Origin: Microbacterium proteolyticum
GTDB lineage: Bacteria; Actinomycetota; Actinomycetes; Actinomycetales; Microbacteriaceae
Reading direction: 5' to 3'
Assembly (NCBI RefSeq): GCF_014192415.1
Contig: NZ_JACHXY010000002.1
Location: 62,001 to 126,000, forward strand
Length of the DNA stretch: 64,000 nt
In this document: in pieces, positions 1 to 8,959 of the stretch
Position numbering within the stretch: position 1 is the first letter of the stretch
How the letters are laid out: every line of letters begins with the position of its first letter
Program-made: the position numbers and the translations under genes
The notes under the pieces: generated by a model
Told to the model about the DNA's origin: nothing
Seen by the model: the letters and a program-made list of their open reading frames with translations, nothing else
Database searches by the model: none

Positions 1-17
1 GTCTCCCGATCAGGATG

Positions 18-56
18 CCGAAGGGGCGGTGACCATTGCGGTCACCGCCCCTTCGG
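18..56 (-). terminator. Hairpin downstream of glgC
   Basis: A perfect 17-bp stem (18-34 with 40-56) around a 5-nt loop lies 37 bp beyond the glgC stop codon. There is no T-run on either side, as is common in high-GC actinobacteria. It could serve genes on both strands, but the gene to its left is outside the window. Confidence 0.75.
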
Positions 57-93
57 GTATCCGGGACCCCTGGCATCCGGGTCCGGCTGATGT

Positions 94-1338
94 TCACGCG
101 TGGACGTGCACGTCCTTGCCGACGACGGTGATGCCCGTCTCGGTGACGGTGAAGCCGCGCGCGAGGTCGCGGTCGCGGTCGACGCCGATCGTCGCACCGG
201 GCTCGAGCACGACGTTCTTGTCGAGGATCGCGCGGTGGATGCGCGCCCCTGCGCCGACCTGCACGCTGTCGAAGAGCACCGAGTCGGTGATCGTCGAGCC
301 GCCGCCGGCGAGGGCCCATGGGCCGACGACGCTGCGCTCGAGGTGCGTGCCCGACAGCACCGAACCGAGCGAGACGATCGAGTCGATCGCGTTGCCGATG
401 CGTCCGACCGAGTCGCGCACGAACTTCGCCGGCGGGGCGTTGAAGGTCTGCGAGTAGATCGGCCAGTCGGTGTTGTAGAGGTTGAAGATCGGGAGGGTGG
501 AGATCAGGTCCATGTGGGCGTCGTAGAACGACTCGATCGTGCCCACGTCGCGCCAGTACGAGCGGTCGCGCGGCGTGGAGCCCGGAACGTCGTTGCGCTG
601 GAAGTCGTAGACGGCCGCTTCACCGCGGTTGACGAAGTAGGGGACGATGTCGCCGCCCATGTCGTGTGCCGAGGTCGGCAGTTCGCCGTCGTGCGTCACG
701 GCCTCGACGAGGGCGTCGGCGTCGAAGATGTAGTTGCCCATCGAGGCGAGCACCTCGTGCGGGGCGTCGGCCAGGCCCGTCGGGTTCTGCGGCTTCTCGA
801 GGAACTCGCGGATCTTCGTCGGATCGGTCGGATCGGTGTCGATGACGCCGAACTGGTTCGCGAGCCCGATGGGTTGACGGATGCCGGCGATGGTGGCGCG
901 CGCATCGGAGGCGATGTGCGCATCGAGCATCTGGTTGAAGTCCATGCGGTAGACGTGGTCGGCGCCGATGACGGCGACGATGTCGGGCTTCTCGTCGCGG
1001 ATGAGGTTCATCGACTGCAGGATCGCGTCGGCGGAACCGGAGAACCACCTCTTACCCAGGCGCTGCTGCGCGGGAACCGACGCGACGTAGGCGCCCAGCA
1101 TCGGCGACATGCGCCACGTCTGCGAGATGTGACGGTCGAGGCTGTGCGACTTGTACTGCGTCAGCACGACCAACTGTCTGAGGCCCGAGTTGATCAGGTT
1201 CGAGATCGCGAAGTCGATCAGGCGATACTGGCCGCCGAACGGGACGGCGGGTTTCGCGCGGTCGGCCGTGAGGGGCATGAGTCGTTTTCCCTCGCCGCCG
1301 GCGAGGATGATTCCGAAGACCTTCGGCGCTGCAGGCAT
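94..1338 (-). CDS. glgC: Glucose-1-phosphate adenylyltransferase
   Basis: Makes ADP-glucose and pyrophosphate from ATP and glucose-1-phosphate, the committed step of bacterial glycogen synthesis in the cytoplasm. The 414-residue length is normal for the family. The nucleotidyltransferase signature GGEGKRL is at residues 14-20, followed by KPAVPFGG; the C-terminal third has the repeating hexapeptide pattern of a left-handed beta-helix ([15 protein letters not shown] and following). The start is the ATG just inside a G-rich ribosome-binding stretch. It is divergent from glgA across 76 bp, so both genes of the ADP-glucose route can share a control region. No glgB or glgX is in the window. Confidence 0.97.
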   Translation of the reverse strand: MPAAPKVFGIILAGGEGKRLMPLTADRAKPAVPFGGQYRLIDFAISNLINSGLRQLVVLTQYKSHSLDRHISQTWRMSPMLGAYVASVPAQQRLGKRWFSGSADAILQSMNLIRDEKPDIVAVIGADHVYRMDFNQMLDAHIASDARATIAGIRQPIGLANQFGVIDTDPTDPTKIREFLEKPQNPTGLADAPHEVLASMGNYIFDADALVEAVTHDGELPTSAHDMGGDIVPYFVNRGEAAVYDFQRNDVPGSTPRDRSYWRDVGTIESFYDAHMDLISTLPIFNLYNTDWPIYSQTFNAPPAKFVRDSVGRIGNAIDSIVSLGSVLSGTHLERSVVGPWALAGGGSTITDSVLFDSVQVGAGARIHRAILDKNVVLEPGATIGVDRDRDLARGFTVTETGITVVGKDVHVHA

Positions 1339-1414
1339 GGCACCACCCTAGGGGGCGCGGGGGGATGCAGGTATACGTGTACGGCGCGCCGTGTGCTGTA
1401 CTACGGTTCGTCTC
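1339..1414. promoter_or_regulatory. Shared divergent glgC/glgA control region
   Basis: The 76 bp between the two starts contain the palindrome GTATAC (1371-1376) and a perfect 12-bp palindrome ACGGCGCGCCGT (1381-1392). These are candidate regulator sites by symmetry only; no -35/-10 pair could be assigned with confidence. Confidence 0.4.
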
Positions 1415-2605
1415 ATGCGCGTCGACATCGTGACCAAGGAGTACCCGCCGGAGATCTACGGGGGAGCCGGGGTCCACGCCACGGAGCTGGTGAAGGCATT
1501 GCGTTCCGAGGGCACCGACGTGCAGGTTCGCGCCTTCGGCGCTCCTCGCGACGAGGCCGACACGACCGCCTATGGCGTGCCGGCTGAGCTGGCCTCCGCG
1601 AACGGCGCGATCCAGACCCTCGGCACCGACCTCGAGATCGTCTCCGACGTCGCGGGTGCCGACGTGGTTCACTCGCACACGTGGTACGCGAATTTCGCCG
1701 GCCACCTGGCATCCCTTCTCCACGGCATCCCGCACGTCGTCACCGCCCACAGCCTCGAGCCGTTGCGGCCCTGGAAGGCCGAGCAGCTCGGCGGCGGGTA
1801 CGCGGTGTCGAGCTACATCGAGAAGACCGCCTACGAGGGCGCCGCCGCCGTCGTCGCCGTGAGTTCGGGCATGCGCGACGACATCCTGCGCAGCTACCCG
1901 TCGCTGGATCCCGCCAAGGTGCGCGTCATCTACAACGGCATCGATACCGAGTCGTGGCATCCGGTGTCGGACGACGATTTCCTCGCGACAGTCGGGATCG
2001 ATCCGACGCGTCCCTCGGTCGTCTTCGTCGGACGCATCACCCGTCAGAAGGGCCTGCCGTACCTGCTGCGCGCCGCCGAGCGTCTGCCGAAGGACGTGCA
2101 GCTGATCCTGTGCGCGGGCGCACCCGACACCCCGCAGATCATGGCCGAGGTGCAGGAGCTCGTGCGCGGGCTGCAGGCGACGCGTGACGGTGTCGTCTGG
2201 ATCGACCGGTTGCTGCCGCGCACGGAACTGTGTGCGATCCTCACCGCTGCGACGACGTTCGTGTGCCCCTCGGTGTACGAGCCACTGGGGATCGTGAACC
2301 TCGAAGCGATGGCGTGCGGTGCAGCAGTCGTGGGGACCGCGACCGGTGGCATCCCCGAGGTCGTCGTCGACGGCGTCACCGGCCGACTCGTCCCTATCGA
2401 GCAGGTGCAGGACGGCACGGGAACGCCCGTCGATCCCGAGCGCTTCGTCTCCGACCTGGCTCGCGTGCTCACCGAGGTCGTGATGGATGCCGAAACGGCT
2501 CGCGCCTACGGGCAGGCCGGTCGTCAGCGCGCCATCGACGACTTCAGCTGGGCGGCGATCGCCGAGACCACCGCGGCGCTGTACGCGGAGGTTGCGGGGA
2601 AATAA
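1415..2605 (+). CDS. glgA: Glycogen synthase, GT4 type
   Basis: Retaining glycosyltransferase that transfers glucose from ADP-glucose to the growing alpha-1,4-glucan (in mycobacterial relatives, GlgM, to glucose-1-phosphate). The N-terminal YGGAGVH loop (residues 15-21), the VGRITRQKG segment that opens the second Rossmann domain, and the EPLGIVNLE motif (E at about 289 and 297) that binds the nucleotide sugar define a GT-B enzyme of the actinobacterial, 390-residue class rather than the longer GT5 E. coli GlgA. An in-frame ATG exists 24 bp upstream, but the start at 1415 puts the conserved MRVDIVTKEYPPE at the N terminus. Substrate choice between glycogen and maltose-1-phosphate synthesis cannot be settled from sequence. 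Confidence 0.93.
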   Translation: MRVDIVTKEYPPEIYGGAGVHATELVKALRSEGTDVQVRAFGAPRDEADTTAYGVPAELASANGAIQTLGTDLEIVSDVAGADVVHSHTWYANFAGHLASLLHGIPHVVTAHSLEPLRPWKAEQLGGGYAVSSYIEKTAYEGAAAVVAVSSGMRDDILRSYPSLDPAKVRVIYNGIDTESWHPVSDDDFLATVGIDPTRPSVVFVGRITRQKGLPYLLRAAERLPKDVQLILCAGAPDTPQIMAEVQELVRGLQATRDGVVWIDRLLPRTELCAILTAATTFVCPSVYEPLGIVNLEAMACGAAVVGTATGGIPEVVVDGVTGRLVPIEQVQDGTGTPVDPERFVSDLARVLTEVVMDAETARAYGQAGRQRAIDDFSWAAIAETTAALYAEVAGK

Positions 2606-2714
2606 CGGCCCCGGTCCGGCATCCCTTCGGCGCGGCGATCCTCCACAGCCCCGACGTCGTCCTCGCATGTCGCGTCACGCTCGGGGGCCTGCCGCGCGCG
2701 GCTAGGCTAGCCCC

Positions 2715-3497
2715 ATGCCGCAGGTGCTGGAGTTCTCCGATGTCGTCGTCCGCCGCAACGGTCGGGACATCGTGTCCCACCTCGACTGGACGGTCGCGGA
2801 TGACGAGCGCTGGGTCGTTCTCGGACCGAACGGCGCCGGTAAGACCACCGTCCTGCAGCTCGCCGACACCCTGCTGCACCCCACGTCGGGTGCGGTGACG
2901 ATCCTCGGCGAGCGGCTTGGACGCACAGACGTGTTCGAGCTGCGCCCGCGGATCGGTTTCGCCTCGTCGGCCATGGCACGTCGGGTGCCGCCGGAGGAGA
3001 CGGTGCTCGATGTCGTCCTGACCGCGGCCTTCTCGGTCGTGGGGCGGTGGCGCGAGGACTACGACGACATCGACGAGCGACGCGCGTTGCGGGTGCTCGC
3101 CGAGTGGAAGCTCGACCATCTCGCCGATCGCACGTTCGGCACACTCAGCGACGGCGAGCAGAAGCGCGTGCAGATCGCGCGTGCGGTGATGACCGACCCC
3201 GAACTGCTGCTGCTCGATGAGCCCACGGCGAGCCTCGACCTCGGGGCACGCGAAGAGCTCCTCGGCCTGCTGTCCGGCTATGCGCAGGCGCCGACGACGC
3301 CGGCGATGGTGATGGTGACGCACCACGTCGAGGAGATCCCGGTCGGGTTCACCCACGTGCTGCTGCTGCGCGACGGTGAGGTCGTGGCATCCGGTCCCCT
3401 CGGCGAGGCGCTGACCGCCGAAAACCTGACGGCGACCTTCGGCCTGGAGATCGTCCTGACCCACGAAGCCGGCCGGTACGCGGCGCGCGCCGTCTGA
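2715..3497 (+). CDS. ABC transporter ATP-binding protein, no partner permease nearby
   Basis: A 260-residue ATPase with Walker [10 protein letters not shown] (37-45), signature LSDGEQKR (about 144-151), Walker B LLLLDEPT (about 165-171) and a switch His in MVTHH (about 202). It therefore should hydrolyse ATP. No membrane subunit or binding protein is encoded on either side: glgA precedes it by 109 bp and ribosomal protein L31 follows. It resembles single-gene ATPases of the ModF/YlmA group, which may act on a permease encoded elsewhere or in a non-transport role. Substrate unknown. Confidence 0.88.
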   Translation: MPQVLEFSDVVVRRNGRDIVSHLDWTVADDERWVVLGPNGAGKTTVLQLADTLLHPTSGAVTILGERLGRTDVFELRPRIGFASSAMARRVPPEETVLDVVLTAAFSVVGRWREDYDDIDERRALRVLAEWKLDHLADRTFGTLSDGEQKRVQIARAVMTDPELLLLDEPTASLDLGAREELLGLLSGYAQAPTTPAMVMVTHHVEEIPVGFTHVLLLRDGEVVASGPLGEALTAENLTATFGLEIVLTHEAGRYAARAV

Positions 3498-3652
3498 CGT
3501 TCGGTCGGTGCGTCTGCCCTCACGAGATGCGGGCCGACCTCGCTGACCGTCGATCGGGCTCGCGCCTGGTAGACTTTCCTGTTGGTGCCCTCGGCGCCGC
3601 AGACTTTGACGTCCTGGCAGAATCCAGGGCACCACTTCTCAAAGGACCTTCC

Positions 3653-3904
3653 ATGAAGACTGACATCCACCCCACGTACAAGGCCGTCGTGTTCCGCGAC
3701 CTCGGTTCGGGCGACACGTTCCTCACCCGCTCGACCGTCTCCAGCGACAAGACGATCGAACTCGACGGTGTGGAGTACCCCGTCATCGACGTGGAAATCT
3801 CGTCGGCCTCGCACCCGTTCTACACGGGCAAGCAGCGCATCATGGACTCGGCCGGTCGTGTCGAGAAGTTCAACCAGCGCTTCAAGAACTTCGGCGGTCG
3901 TTGA
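3653..3904 (+). CDS. rpmE2: 50S ribosomal protein L31, type B (zinc-independent)
   Basis: An 83-residue L31 beginning [14 protein letters not shown] with an AAGGA ribosome-binding site 5-10 nt upstream. There is no cysteine in the whole protein, so the zinc-binding CxxC of type A L31 is missing; type B copies usually replace zinc-containing L31 when zinc is scarce and are often under Zur control. I could not find a clear Zur palindrome upstream. A TAGACT hexamer at 3570-3575 could be its -10 box, giving a leader of about 70 nt. A strong hairpin terminator follows at 3924-3957. Confidence 0.96.
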   Translation: MKTDIHPTYKAVVFRDLGSGDTFLTRSTVSSDKTIELDGVEYPVIDVEISSASHPFYTGKQRIMDSAGRVEKFNQRFKNFGGR

Positions 3905-3923
3905 GTTTCAACGGATTCGCATC

Positions 3924-3957
3924 GAGAACCCCTCGTCCTTCGGGACGGGGGGTTCTC
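3924..3957 (+). terminator. Rho-independent terminator after rpmE2
   Basis: 15-bp stem (3924-3938 with 3943-3957, one G-T pair) closed by a TTCG tetraloop, 20 bp after the rpmE2 stop; followed by TTCGTTC rather than a run of T. Confidence 0.9.
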
Positions 3958-4038
3958 TTCGTTCAGGGCGTCGGGGTGGGGCAGTCGTGCTCCTCGGCCC
4001 CGGACAGGACTTCGGGAGCGTGCCTGGAATGCCCTGGC

Positions 4039-4310
4039 TCAGAACGGGGGTGCATCGGCCTCGTACGTGGCTCCGAGAGGTGAGGTCCAGCGAAGATCGC
4101 CCGTCTCGGGATCGTGGGAGGGAGTGCACCCGGTCTCGTGACGCAGACGATGGTGATGTCGGCACTCGGGTTCGAGGTTGTCGGCATCTGTCGTGCCCCC
4201 GTCGGCCCATGCGGTGAGATGGTCGGCCGAACGGGGCTGCGGCGGTCGACGCGGCATCCGTCGCAGAGAGAGCACCGTCGTGCGCGTGCACCCAATCTGC
4301 CCACTGCCCT
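4039..4310 (-). pseudogene. Remnant of a DUF222/HNH endonuclease (13E12-type) gene
   Basis: On the minus strand the last 60 or so codons read DHLTAWADGG, then NLEPECRHHHRLRHETG, then LRWTSPLG, ending at a stop at 4039. This is the C-terminal HNH motif and tail of the DUF222-HNH proteins that are multicopy in actinobacteria. The preceding CxxC part (RRCSLCDGC) lies in another reading frame, so at least one frameshift separates them, and the 300-residue DUF222 domain is absent. The rest of the gap to the exonuclease gene (about 4311-4589) holds no recognisable coding sequence. The fragment should be non-functional. Confidence 0.72.
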
Positions 4311-4589
4311 TCGACGTAGAGGTCATCGTCACTCGGCCACGGGCGCCGTCACACGCCCGCAGCACCGGCCGGGGCCGGTCGGCGAGGGGTGCTCGGGTCT
4401 CCACGTCGAAACGCTATCCGGGTCCTCCGACATCGACCCGCTCGGGGTGGTCGTGCGGGGGAGAGCCCGCGTGAGGTGCGTCGAGCCGTGGTCGTCGTGC
4501 GTGAGAGGGCGCGGGATCGGTTTGCCCACGTCGGAGGGGAAGCGGCGGAGCGTGGACGCGACGGCGTGCCGTTCACGGCCGACTCGCTC

Positions 4590-5324
4590 TCAGCGGATCG
4601 GCCACGCCCCGTCGAGTGGGGGAGCCGTGGCATCGAGGCGTCCGACCTTGATGAAGTATTCGGTGAGACTCGCGGCCTGCGCACGTGCCCACGCGATCTG
4701 CCGGGTGTGCAGTTCGTCGAGGGTGGGTGGCATCCACGGCCCGAACTTCTCAGCGAGCGCGAGCGCGAGGCGACCGGCGGCGACCGCGTCGGCGCACGCC
4801 TCGTGCGCCGCGTCGAGGGGGACCGCGTAGTGCTCGGCGACGACCGACAGGGTGCGCTTGCCGCGCCGGTAACGGTCGTAGGTCTTGTCGACCACGAGCG
4901 GGTCGATGACGGGTGACGGCGCGTGGATCGGCGCGATGCCGTGGCGCACGGCCTCGTTCTTGAGCATCGAGAAATCGAACGGGGCGTTGTACGCCACGAC
5001 CGGGATACCGGCGGCGAAGAGCGCTCCGAGAGCCTCGACGACCTCGGCCACCACCCGCGGCGCCGGAGCGCCGTCGGCGCGGGCCCGCTCGGTCGAAATG
5101 CCATGGATAGCGGCGGCGCCCGCGGGGATCTCGACACCCGGGTCGGCCAGCCAGTCGCGCGCGTCGATCACGTTGCCGTCGGCGTCGAGCACGCCCACGT
5201 GCGCGGACACGATGCGGTCGTTCTCGACGTCGATACCGGTCGTCTCGAGGTCGAACACGCCGATGAGGCGCGCCCACTCGGGGGTCTGGAAGAGGGGGAG
5301 CGGCTCGGCCTGCCACGTGGTCAT
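4590..5324 (-). CDS. DnaQ-like 3'-5' exonuclease (DEDDh)
   Basis: A 244-residue stand-alone exonuclease of the DNA polymerase III epsilon superfamily. All five metal and catalytic residues are visible: D25 and E27 (FDLETTG), D117 (YNAPFD), H174 and D179 (HEACAD). It should degrade single-stranded DNA or RNA ends. There is no polymerase or UvrC-like extension. The start at 5324 is the ATG opening MTTWQAEPLPLFQ; the open frame runs further upstream but with low-complexity codons. Physiological role (repair, RNA turnover or proofreading in trans) is not evident from the neighbours. Confidence 0.9.
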   Translation of the reverse strand: MTTWQAEPLPLFQTPEWARLIGVFDLETTGIDVENDRIVSAHVGVLDADGNVIDARDWLADPGVEIPAGAAAIHGISTERARADGAPAPRVVAEVVEALGALFAAGIPVVAYNAPFDFSMLKNEAVRHGIAPIHAPSPVIDPLVVDKTYDRYRRGKRTLSVVAEHYAVPLDAAHEACADAVAAGRLALALAEKFGPWMPPTLDELHTRQIAWARAQAASLTEYFIKVGRLDATAPPLDGAWPIR

Positions 5325-5631
5325 GGCGTCACCGTAGAACGGGGCTCCGACATCGCCGTCGAGGCGCGCAGACGGTGGGACGGATGCCGGGTCGGCGGGG
5401 AACGGGGGAGGAGGGGTGGCGCTGGCGGAGGAACACGTCAACCGACGGAGCGCGGAGGGGTCGCGTCGACGCGGCAACGGGGAGGGCTGCGTCGATGCGG
5501 CGATGCACACGGACTGCATCGACGCGGGAGCGCGGAGGGGACTGCGTCGGGAGCGGACGCCGTGGTGCCCGCGACGGCCCGGACCCCGTCGTCTCGGGTG
5601 GATGTCACCAGACCCCTCGTACACTCGACCC
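5325..5631. other. 307-bp divergent intergenic region with inverted repeats
   Basis: Non-coding, G-rich on the plus strand. It has a perfect 10-bp inverted repeat (5489-5498 with 5516-5525, GCGTCGATGC arms) and two direct copies of GAGCGCGGAGGG flanking it. It should contain promoters for the exonuclease and the hydrolase; none could be assigned firmly. Confidence 0.5.
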
Positions 5632-6504
5632 ATGCCGAACCCCTACGCCGACCTCCTCGCCGCGATCCCCGTCGAGCGCCGCGAGGTCGAGGTGCTGGGG
5701 GGGACGACGGCGTACTGGGTGTACGGCGACGACGACGCCGACACGACGATCGTCGCGGTGCACGGCTTCCGTGGCGAGCATCACGGTCTCGATCCGGTGG
5801 TGGCGCACCTTCGTGGCATCCGGGTCGTCTCACCCGACCTGCCGGGATTTGGCGAGACGGCGCCCCTCGAGGGGCGCGCACACAATCTCGACGCGTACGC
5901 GCAGTGGCTGCGCTCGTTCGTCGAGGCGGTGAGTCCGGATGCCATCGTGCTCGGGCACTCGTTCGGTTCGATCGTGGCGGCTGCGGCCGTGGCCGGAGGG
6001 CTCTCGACGCCGAAGCTCATTCTGGTGAACCCGATCGGCGCGCCTGCGCTGGAGGGGCCGCGCGGCATCCTGACGCGTCTCGCGGTGTTCTACTACCTCG
6101 CCGGCGCCAAGCTCCCGCGACCGGTGGGTGAAGCCCTGCTGCGCAACGGACTCATCGTGCGCGTCATGAGCAACGCCATGGCCAAGACCCGCGATCCCGC
6201 GCTGCGGCGCTTCGTGCACGAGCAGCACGACGAGTACTTCTCGCGCTTCGCGGACCGCGACGTGCTGCACGAGGCGTTCGTGACGAGCGTGTCGCACGAT
6301 GTGCGGGAGTTCGCGCCGCGGATCGCGCAGCCGACGCTGCTCATCGCCGCCCAGAAGGACGACATCACGCCGATCGAGGCCGAACGGCATCTGGCGACGC
6401 TCTTCCCCGACGCGCGGTTGGTGGAGATCCCCGACGTCGGCCACCTCATCCATTACGAGACGCCGGAGGCGGCGGCATCCGCGATCCGGGGGTTCGTGGA
6501 GTAG
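5632..6504 (+). CDS. Alpha/beta hydrolase
   Basis: 290 residues with the hydrolase fold landmarks in order: oxyanion HG (44-45), nucleophile elbow GHSFG with S110, acid in QKDDI (D243 or D244) and catalytic His271 in DVGHL. No signal peptide. The strand-order and short lid region resemble lipase/esterase and C-C hydrolase relatives; the substrate cannot be told. It is transcribed alone. The chosen ATG opens MPNPYADLLAAIP. Confidence 0.88.
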   Translation: MPNPYADLLAAIPVERREVEVLGGTTAYWVYGDDDADTTIVAVHGFRGEHHGLDPVVAHLRGIRVVSPDLPGFGETAPLEGRAHNLDAYAQWLRSFVEAVSPDAIVLGHSFGSIVAAAAVAGGLSTPKLILVNPIGAPALEGPRGILTRLAVFYYLAGAKLPRPVGEALLRNGLIVRVMSNAMAKTRDPALRRFVHEQHDEYFSRFADRDVLHEAFVTSVSHDVREFAPRIAQPTLLIAAQKDDITPIEAERHLATLFPDARLVEIPDVGHLIHYETPEAAASAIRGFVE

Positions 6505-6595
6505 AACTCGGGGCGCGGGCGCCGTGGACCGAGATGCCACGCTCCGTCTCATGCGCGAACCGTGCACGCGTCGACCCCGATGGACGTCGAGAGGG

Positions 6596-7156
6596 TCAGG
6601 CCGGGGTCTCGGCTTTGCGTTTTCGGTAGGCGTTGACATTCATGCGATTGCCGCAGTTCCCCGCGTCGCAGTACCGCTTCGAGCCGTTCTTGGAGAAGTC
6701 GATGTAGACGCCGCGGCAGTCGTCGGCGTCGCAGACGCGCACGCGGGCGTACTCGTCGGCTCGGATGACGTCGACGAACGCCATCGCGGTCTCCACCAGG
6801 ATGCGCTGCGCGAGGTGGTCGGACTCCTCGGACGCGTGGATGTGCCAGTCGAACTCGTCGTGCCGCACCAGCTGGGGGAGCGCGCGTCCGTCGCGGAGCA
6901 TCGCGTTGACCAACGGCACGGCGTCGTCGCGATCGACCGTCCACAGCTCGAAGATGCGGGAGCGGATGCCGCGTACCGCGGCGAGCTCGCGATCGTCGCG
7001 CGCGCGCGAACCGGTGTACGTATGGCGCTCGGCGAAGCCGTCGAGATCAGCCATCGTCGCAAGCGTGTCGGCCCCGCTCGTATCGGTGCGGGGCAGCGTG
7101 TTGACGAGCTCGACCGTCGCGCGCAGCACCAATTCGGTGTCACGGATGAAGACCAT
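6596..7156 (-). CDS. CGNR zinc-finger (ABATE-domain) regulator
   Basis: 186 residues. The N-terminal ABATE-type domain (1-135, ligand-binding by analogy) is followed by a CGNR treble-clef zinc finger with C142, C147, C163 and C168; the name-giving CGNR is at 168-171. Such proteins are regarded as DNA-binding regulators. An in-frame ATG lies 15 bp upstream (7171), but AGGAG sits 5 nt before the ATG at 7156, and that decides the start. It is divergent from an EamA exporter gene across 73 bp holding a repeated decamer (see 7161-7217), so it probably controls that exporter and itself. Confidence 0.9.
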   Translation of the reverse strand: MVFIRDTELVLRATVELVNTLPRTDTSGADTLATMADLDGFAERHTYTGSRARDDRELAAVRGIRSRIFELWTVDRDDAVPLVNAMLRDGRALPQLVRHDEFDWHIHASEESDHLAQRILVETAMAFVDVIRADEYARVRVCDADDCRGVYIDFSKNGSKRYCDAGNCGNRMNVNAYRKRKAETPA

Positions 7157-7160
7157 GTTG

Positions 7161-7217
7161 ACTCCTGACATCCCAAGGTCGTACTGTCACGAGTGTAAAC
7201 GCTCTTCACTCCTGACA
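7161..7217. promoter_or_regulatory. Threefold operator-like decamer between CGNR regulator and EamA exporter
   Basis: The decamer ACTCCTGACA occurs at 7161-7170 and 7208-7217 on the plus strand, and inverted with one mismatch (TGTCACGAGT) at 7185-7194. Spacing is 24 and 23 bp, just over two helical turns. The first copy overlaps the ribosome-binding site of the CGNR gene, and the last ends 12 bp before the exporter start. Confidence 0.6.
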
Positions 7218-7229
7218 GCAGGGCATCGC

Positions 7230-8222
7230 ATGACGACGTCATCCCTCACGCTTCCGCGTCCCACCCGCCACGGCTCCGGCGCCGTCACCGGGCTCCTCAT
7301 CGCCGTATCCTCGGCGCTGGCGTTCTCGTCCAGCGGCCCGTTCGTCAAGCCGCTTCTCGACGGCGGCTGGTCGCTCGGCGCGGTGCTGCTCGTGCGCATG
7401 GGGACCGCAGCGCTCCTGCTCTCTCCCGCGCTCGTCATCGCCGTCCGCCGACAGCGCGGGTTCCTCCGCCGTCACGGCCTGCTGATCGCGGCGTTCGGCC
7501 TCACCGCGGTCGCCGGTTGCCAGCTGTTCTACTTCGCCGCCATGCAGCGCATGCCGGTCGCCGTGGCACTGCTGATCCAGTACATCGCGCCCGTGCTGCT
7601 CGTCATCGCCGTATGGGTGCGCACGCGCCGCTCGCCGTCGACGTCGGTGATCGTCGGTTCGATCGTCGCGATGGCGGGTCTCGTGCTCGTCGTCGACATC
7701 AGCGGCGCCCGCTTCGACCTGCTCGGCACGCTCTTCGCCCTCTGCGCCGCGGTGTGCGCGGCGGCGTACTTCGTCATCGCCGGCCGCGCGGGAGAGGACC
7801 TCCCGCCCCTCGCCCTCGCCGCGGGCGGCTTGATCACGGGCACGCTGCTCATGGGCGTTCTCGTGGCCACGGGTGTGCTGCCCTTCGCCGCCCCGTCGAT
7901 CACGGTGGCGCTCGCGGGCTTCGAGGTTCCCGGCATCCTGCCCCTGCTGTGGGTGGGCGCCGTCGCGACGACGGTCGGCTACGCGCTCGGAGTGATCGCC
8001 GTTCCGCTCATCGGGTCGCGATTGGCCTCGTTCGTCGGCCTCAGCGAGGTGCTCTTCGCCCTCGGGTTCGCCTGGTTGCTGCTGGGTGAGGCGCCCGCAC
8101 CGATCCAGTTCGTCGGTGGAGCGCTGATCCTCGTGGGCGTGGTCCTGGTGAAGATGGATGCGGACAGCCCGGCGGAGCAGAGGACCGAGACGGCGAGCGT
8201 TCCTGTGGTGCCGGCGCCGTAG
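7230..8222 (+). CDS. EamA/DMT-family exporter
   Basis: 330 residues, about ten membrane-spanning segments arranged as two EamA repeats (roughly residues 15-150 and 165-305). The first ends near the charged WVRTRRSP loop. This superfamily includes exporters of amino acids, nucleosides and drugs (RhtA, RarD, PecM). The hydrophilic tail after residue 310 is variable. Divergent from, and probably regulated by, the CGNR zinc-finger protein; a drug or metabolite resistance role is plausible but unproven. Confidence 0.9.
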   Translation: MTTSSLTLPRPTRHGSGAVTGLLIAVSSALAFSSSGPFVKPLLDGGWSLGAVLLVRMGTAALLLSPALVIAVRRQRGFLRRHGLLIAAFGLTAVAGCQLFYFAAMQRMPVAVALLIQYIAPVLLVIAVWVRTRRSPSTSVIVGSIVAMAGLVLVVDISGARFDLLGTLFALCAAVCAAAYFVIAGRAGEDLPPLALAAGGLITGTLLMGVLVATGVLPFAAPSITVALAGFEVPGILPLLWVGAVATTVGYALGVIAVPLIGSRLASFVGLSEVLFALGFAWLLLGEAPAPIQFVGGALILVGVVLVKMDADSPAEQRTETASVPVVPAP

Positions 8223-8245
8223 GGCGGGTGGCGGGGGACGGCACG

Positions 8246-8272
8246 CTGTCGGGAAGCCGGTCCCTTCGACAG
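8246..8272. terminator. Weak hairpin between convergent genes
   Basis: CTGTCG (8246-8251) pairs with CGACAG (8267-8272) between the EamA exporter and the Lrp regulator stops. The segment CCCTTCGACAGGCTC resembles half of a short intergenic palindrome I know to be common in actinobacteria. Confidence 0.4.
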
Positions 8273-8309
8273 GCTCGGCATTCTGGGCGCGGGGGAGCGG
8301 GAGTTCGCG

Positions 8310-8783
8310 CTAGACGTCGTCGCGGGCGAGTTCCATCAGCGGACCGACGCGATAGCCGATCACCTCGCCCATCACCAGCGACGTCTCGGTGCGTTCGACG
8401 CCCTCGATCGCGAGGATGCGCGCGTCGGTGTCGAACAGGTGCTGCGTATCGCGGCAGGCGACGCGGACGAGCAGGTCGACCTGTCCACTCAGGCCGTGCG
8501 CCTGCAGCACCTCGGGCACCTTCGCGAGGTGTTCGCGGATGACCGGCAACTCCGCCTGACGCACCGTCACCTGCAGGAAGGCCTCGATCGGGAAACCCAG
8601 CGCCTCGGCCGACAGCGTGCGCTCGAAGGAGAGGAACACGCCCCCGCGCTCGAGGCGGCTCATGCGGGCCTGGACGGTGTTGCGCGAGAGTCCGAGCTTC
8701 TCGGCGAGCGCGACGACGGTGGCGCGCGGATCGGCGGACAGGGCGCGGAGGAGGTCGAGGTCGACCGCGTCGAGCTTGCTCAT
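8310..8783 (-). CDS. Lrp/AsnC-family transcriptional regulator
   Basis: 157 residues: an N-terminal winged helix-turn-helix (DLDLLRALSADPRAT to LSRNTVQARMSRLE, residues 6-44) and a C-terminal RAM/AsnC ligand domain. The start chosen (MSKLDAVDLDLL) is the third in-frame ATG; longer versions add residues not seen in the family. It is divergent from the branched-chain oxoacid dehydrogenase operon with 176 bp between starts, the usual position of a BkdR-type Lrp regulator. It probably senses branched-chain amino acids and controls bkdABC. Confidence 0.92.
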   Translation of the reverse strand: MSKLDAVDLDLLRALSADPRATVVALAEKLGLSRNTVQARMSRLERGGVFLSFERTLSAEALGFPIEAFLQVTVRQAELPVIREHLAKVPEVLQAHGLSGQVDLLVRVACRDTQHLFDTDARILAIEGVERTETSLVMGEVIGYRVGPLMELARDDV

Positions 8784-8959
8784 GGTGCGAAACATTAGCA
8801 GTGTCGAGACCGAGTGCAATGGGCACTGTGCTCAATATGTCGGGGAGGTCTTGAGCGGGCTGCATTCCGCGCGTACCGTCGCGCCTGTCGGCACTGCTGC
8901 CGGCACCCGGACCGCCGCGGCTCTCACGAGGACCCTCGGCCGCACCTGGAGGGATGACG
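8784..8959. promoter_or_regulatory. Divergent control region of lrp and the bkd operon
   Basis: 176 bp. The imperfect dyad GAGTGCA...TGTGCTC at 8812-8832 followed by CAATAT has the size and AT-centred look of an Lrp box, and lies 29 bp upstream of the regulator start. A GGAGG ribosome-binding site is at 8949-8953, ahead of bkdA. Confidence 0.45.

Noticed and set aside
100..1587. Long plus-strand open frame across glgC
   Set aside because: Reading-frame shadow of a high-GC gene; no family pattern, while the minus strand codes a perfect GlgC.
4349..5137. Ser/Arg-rich minus-strand frame over the exonuclease
   Set aside because: Shadow frame of the DnaQ-like gene with arginine/serine bias from GC-rich codons.
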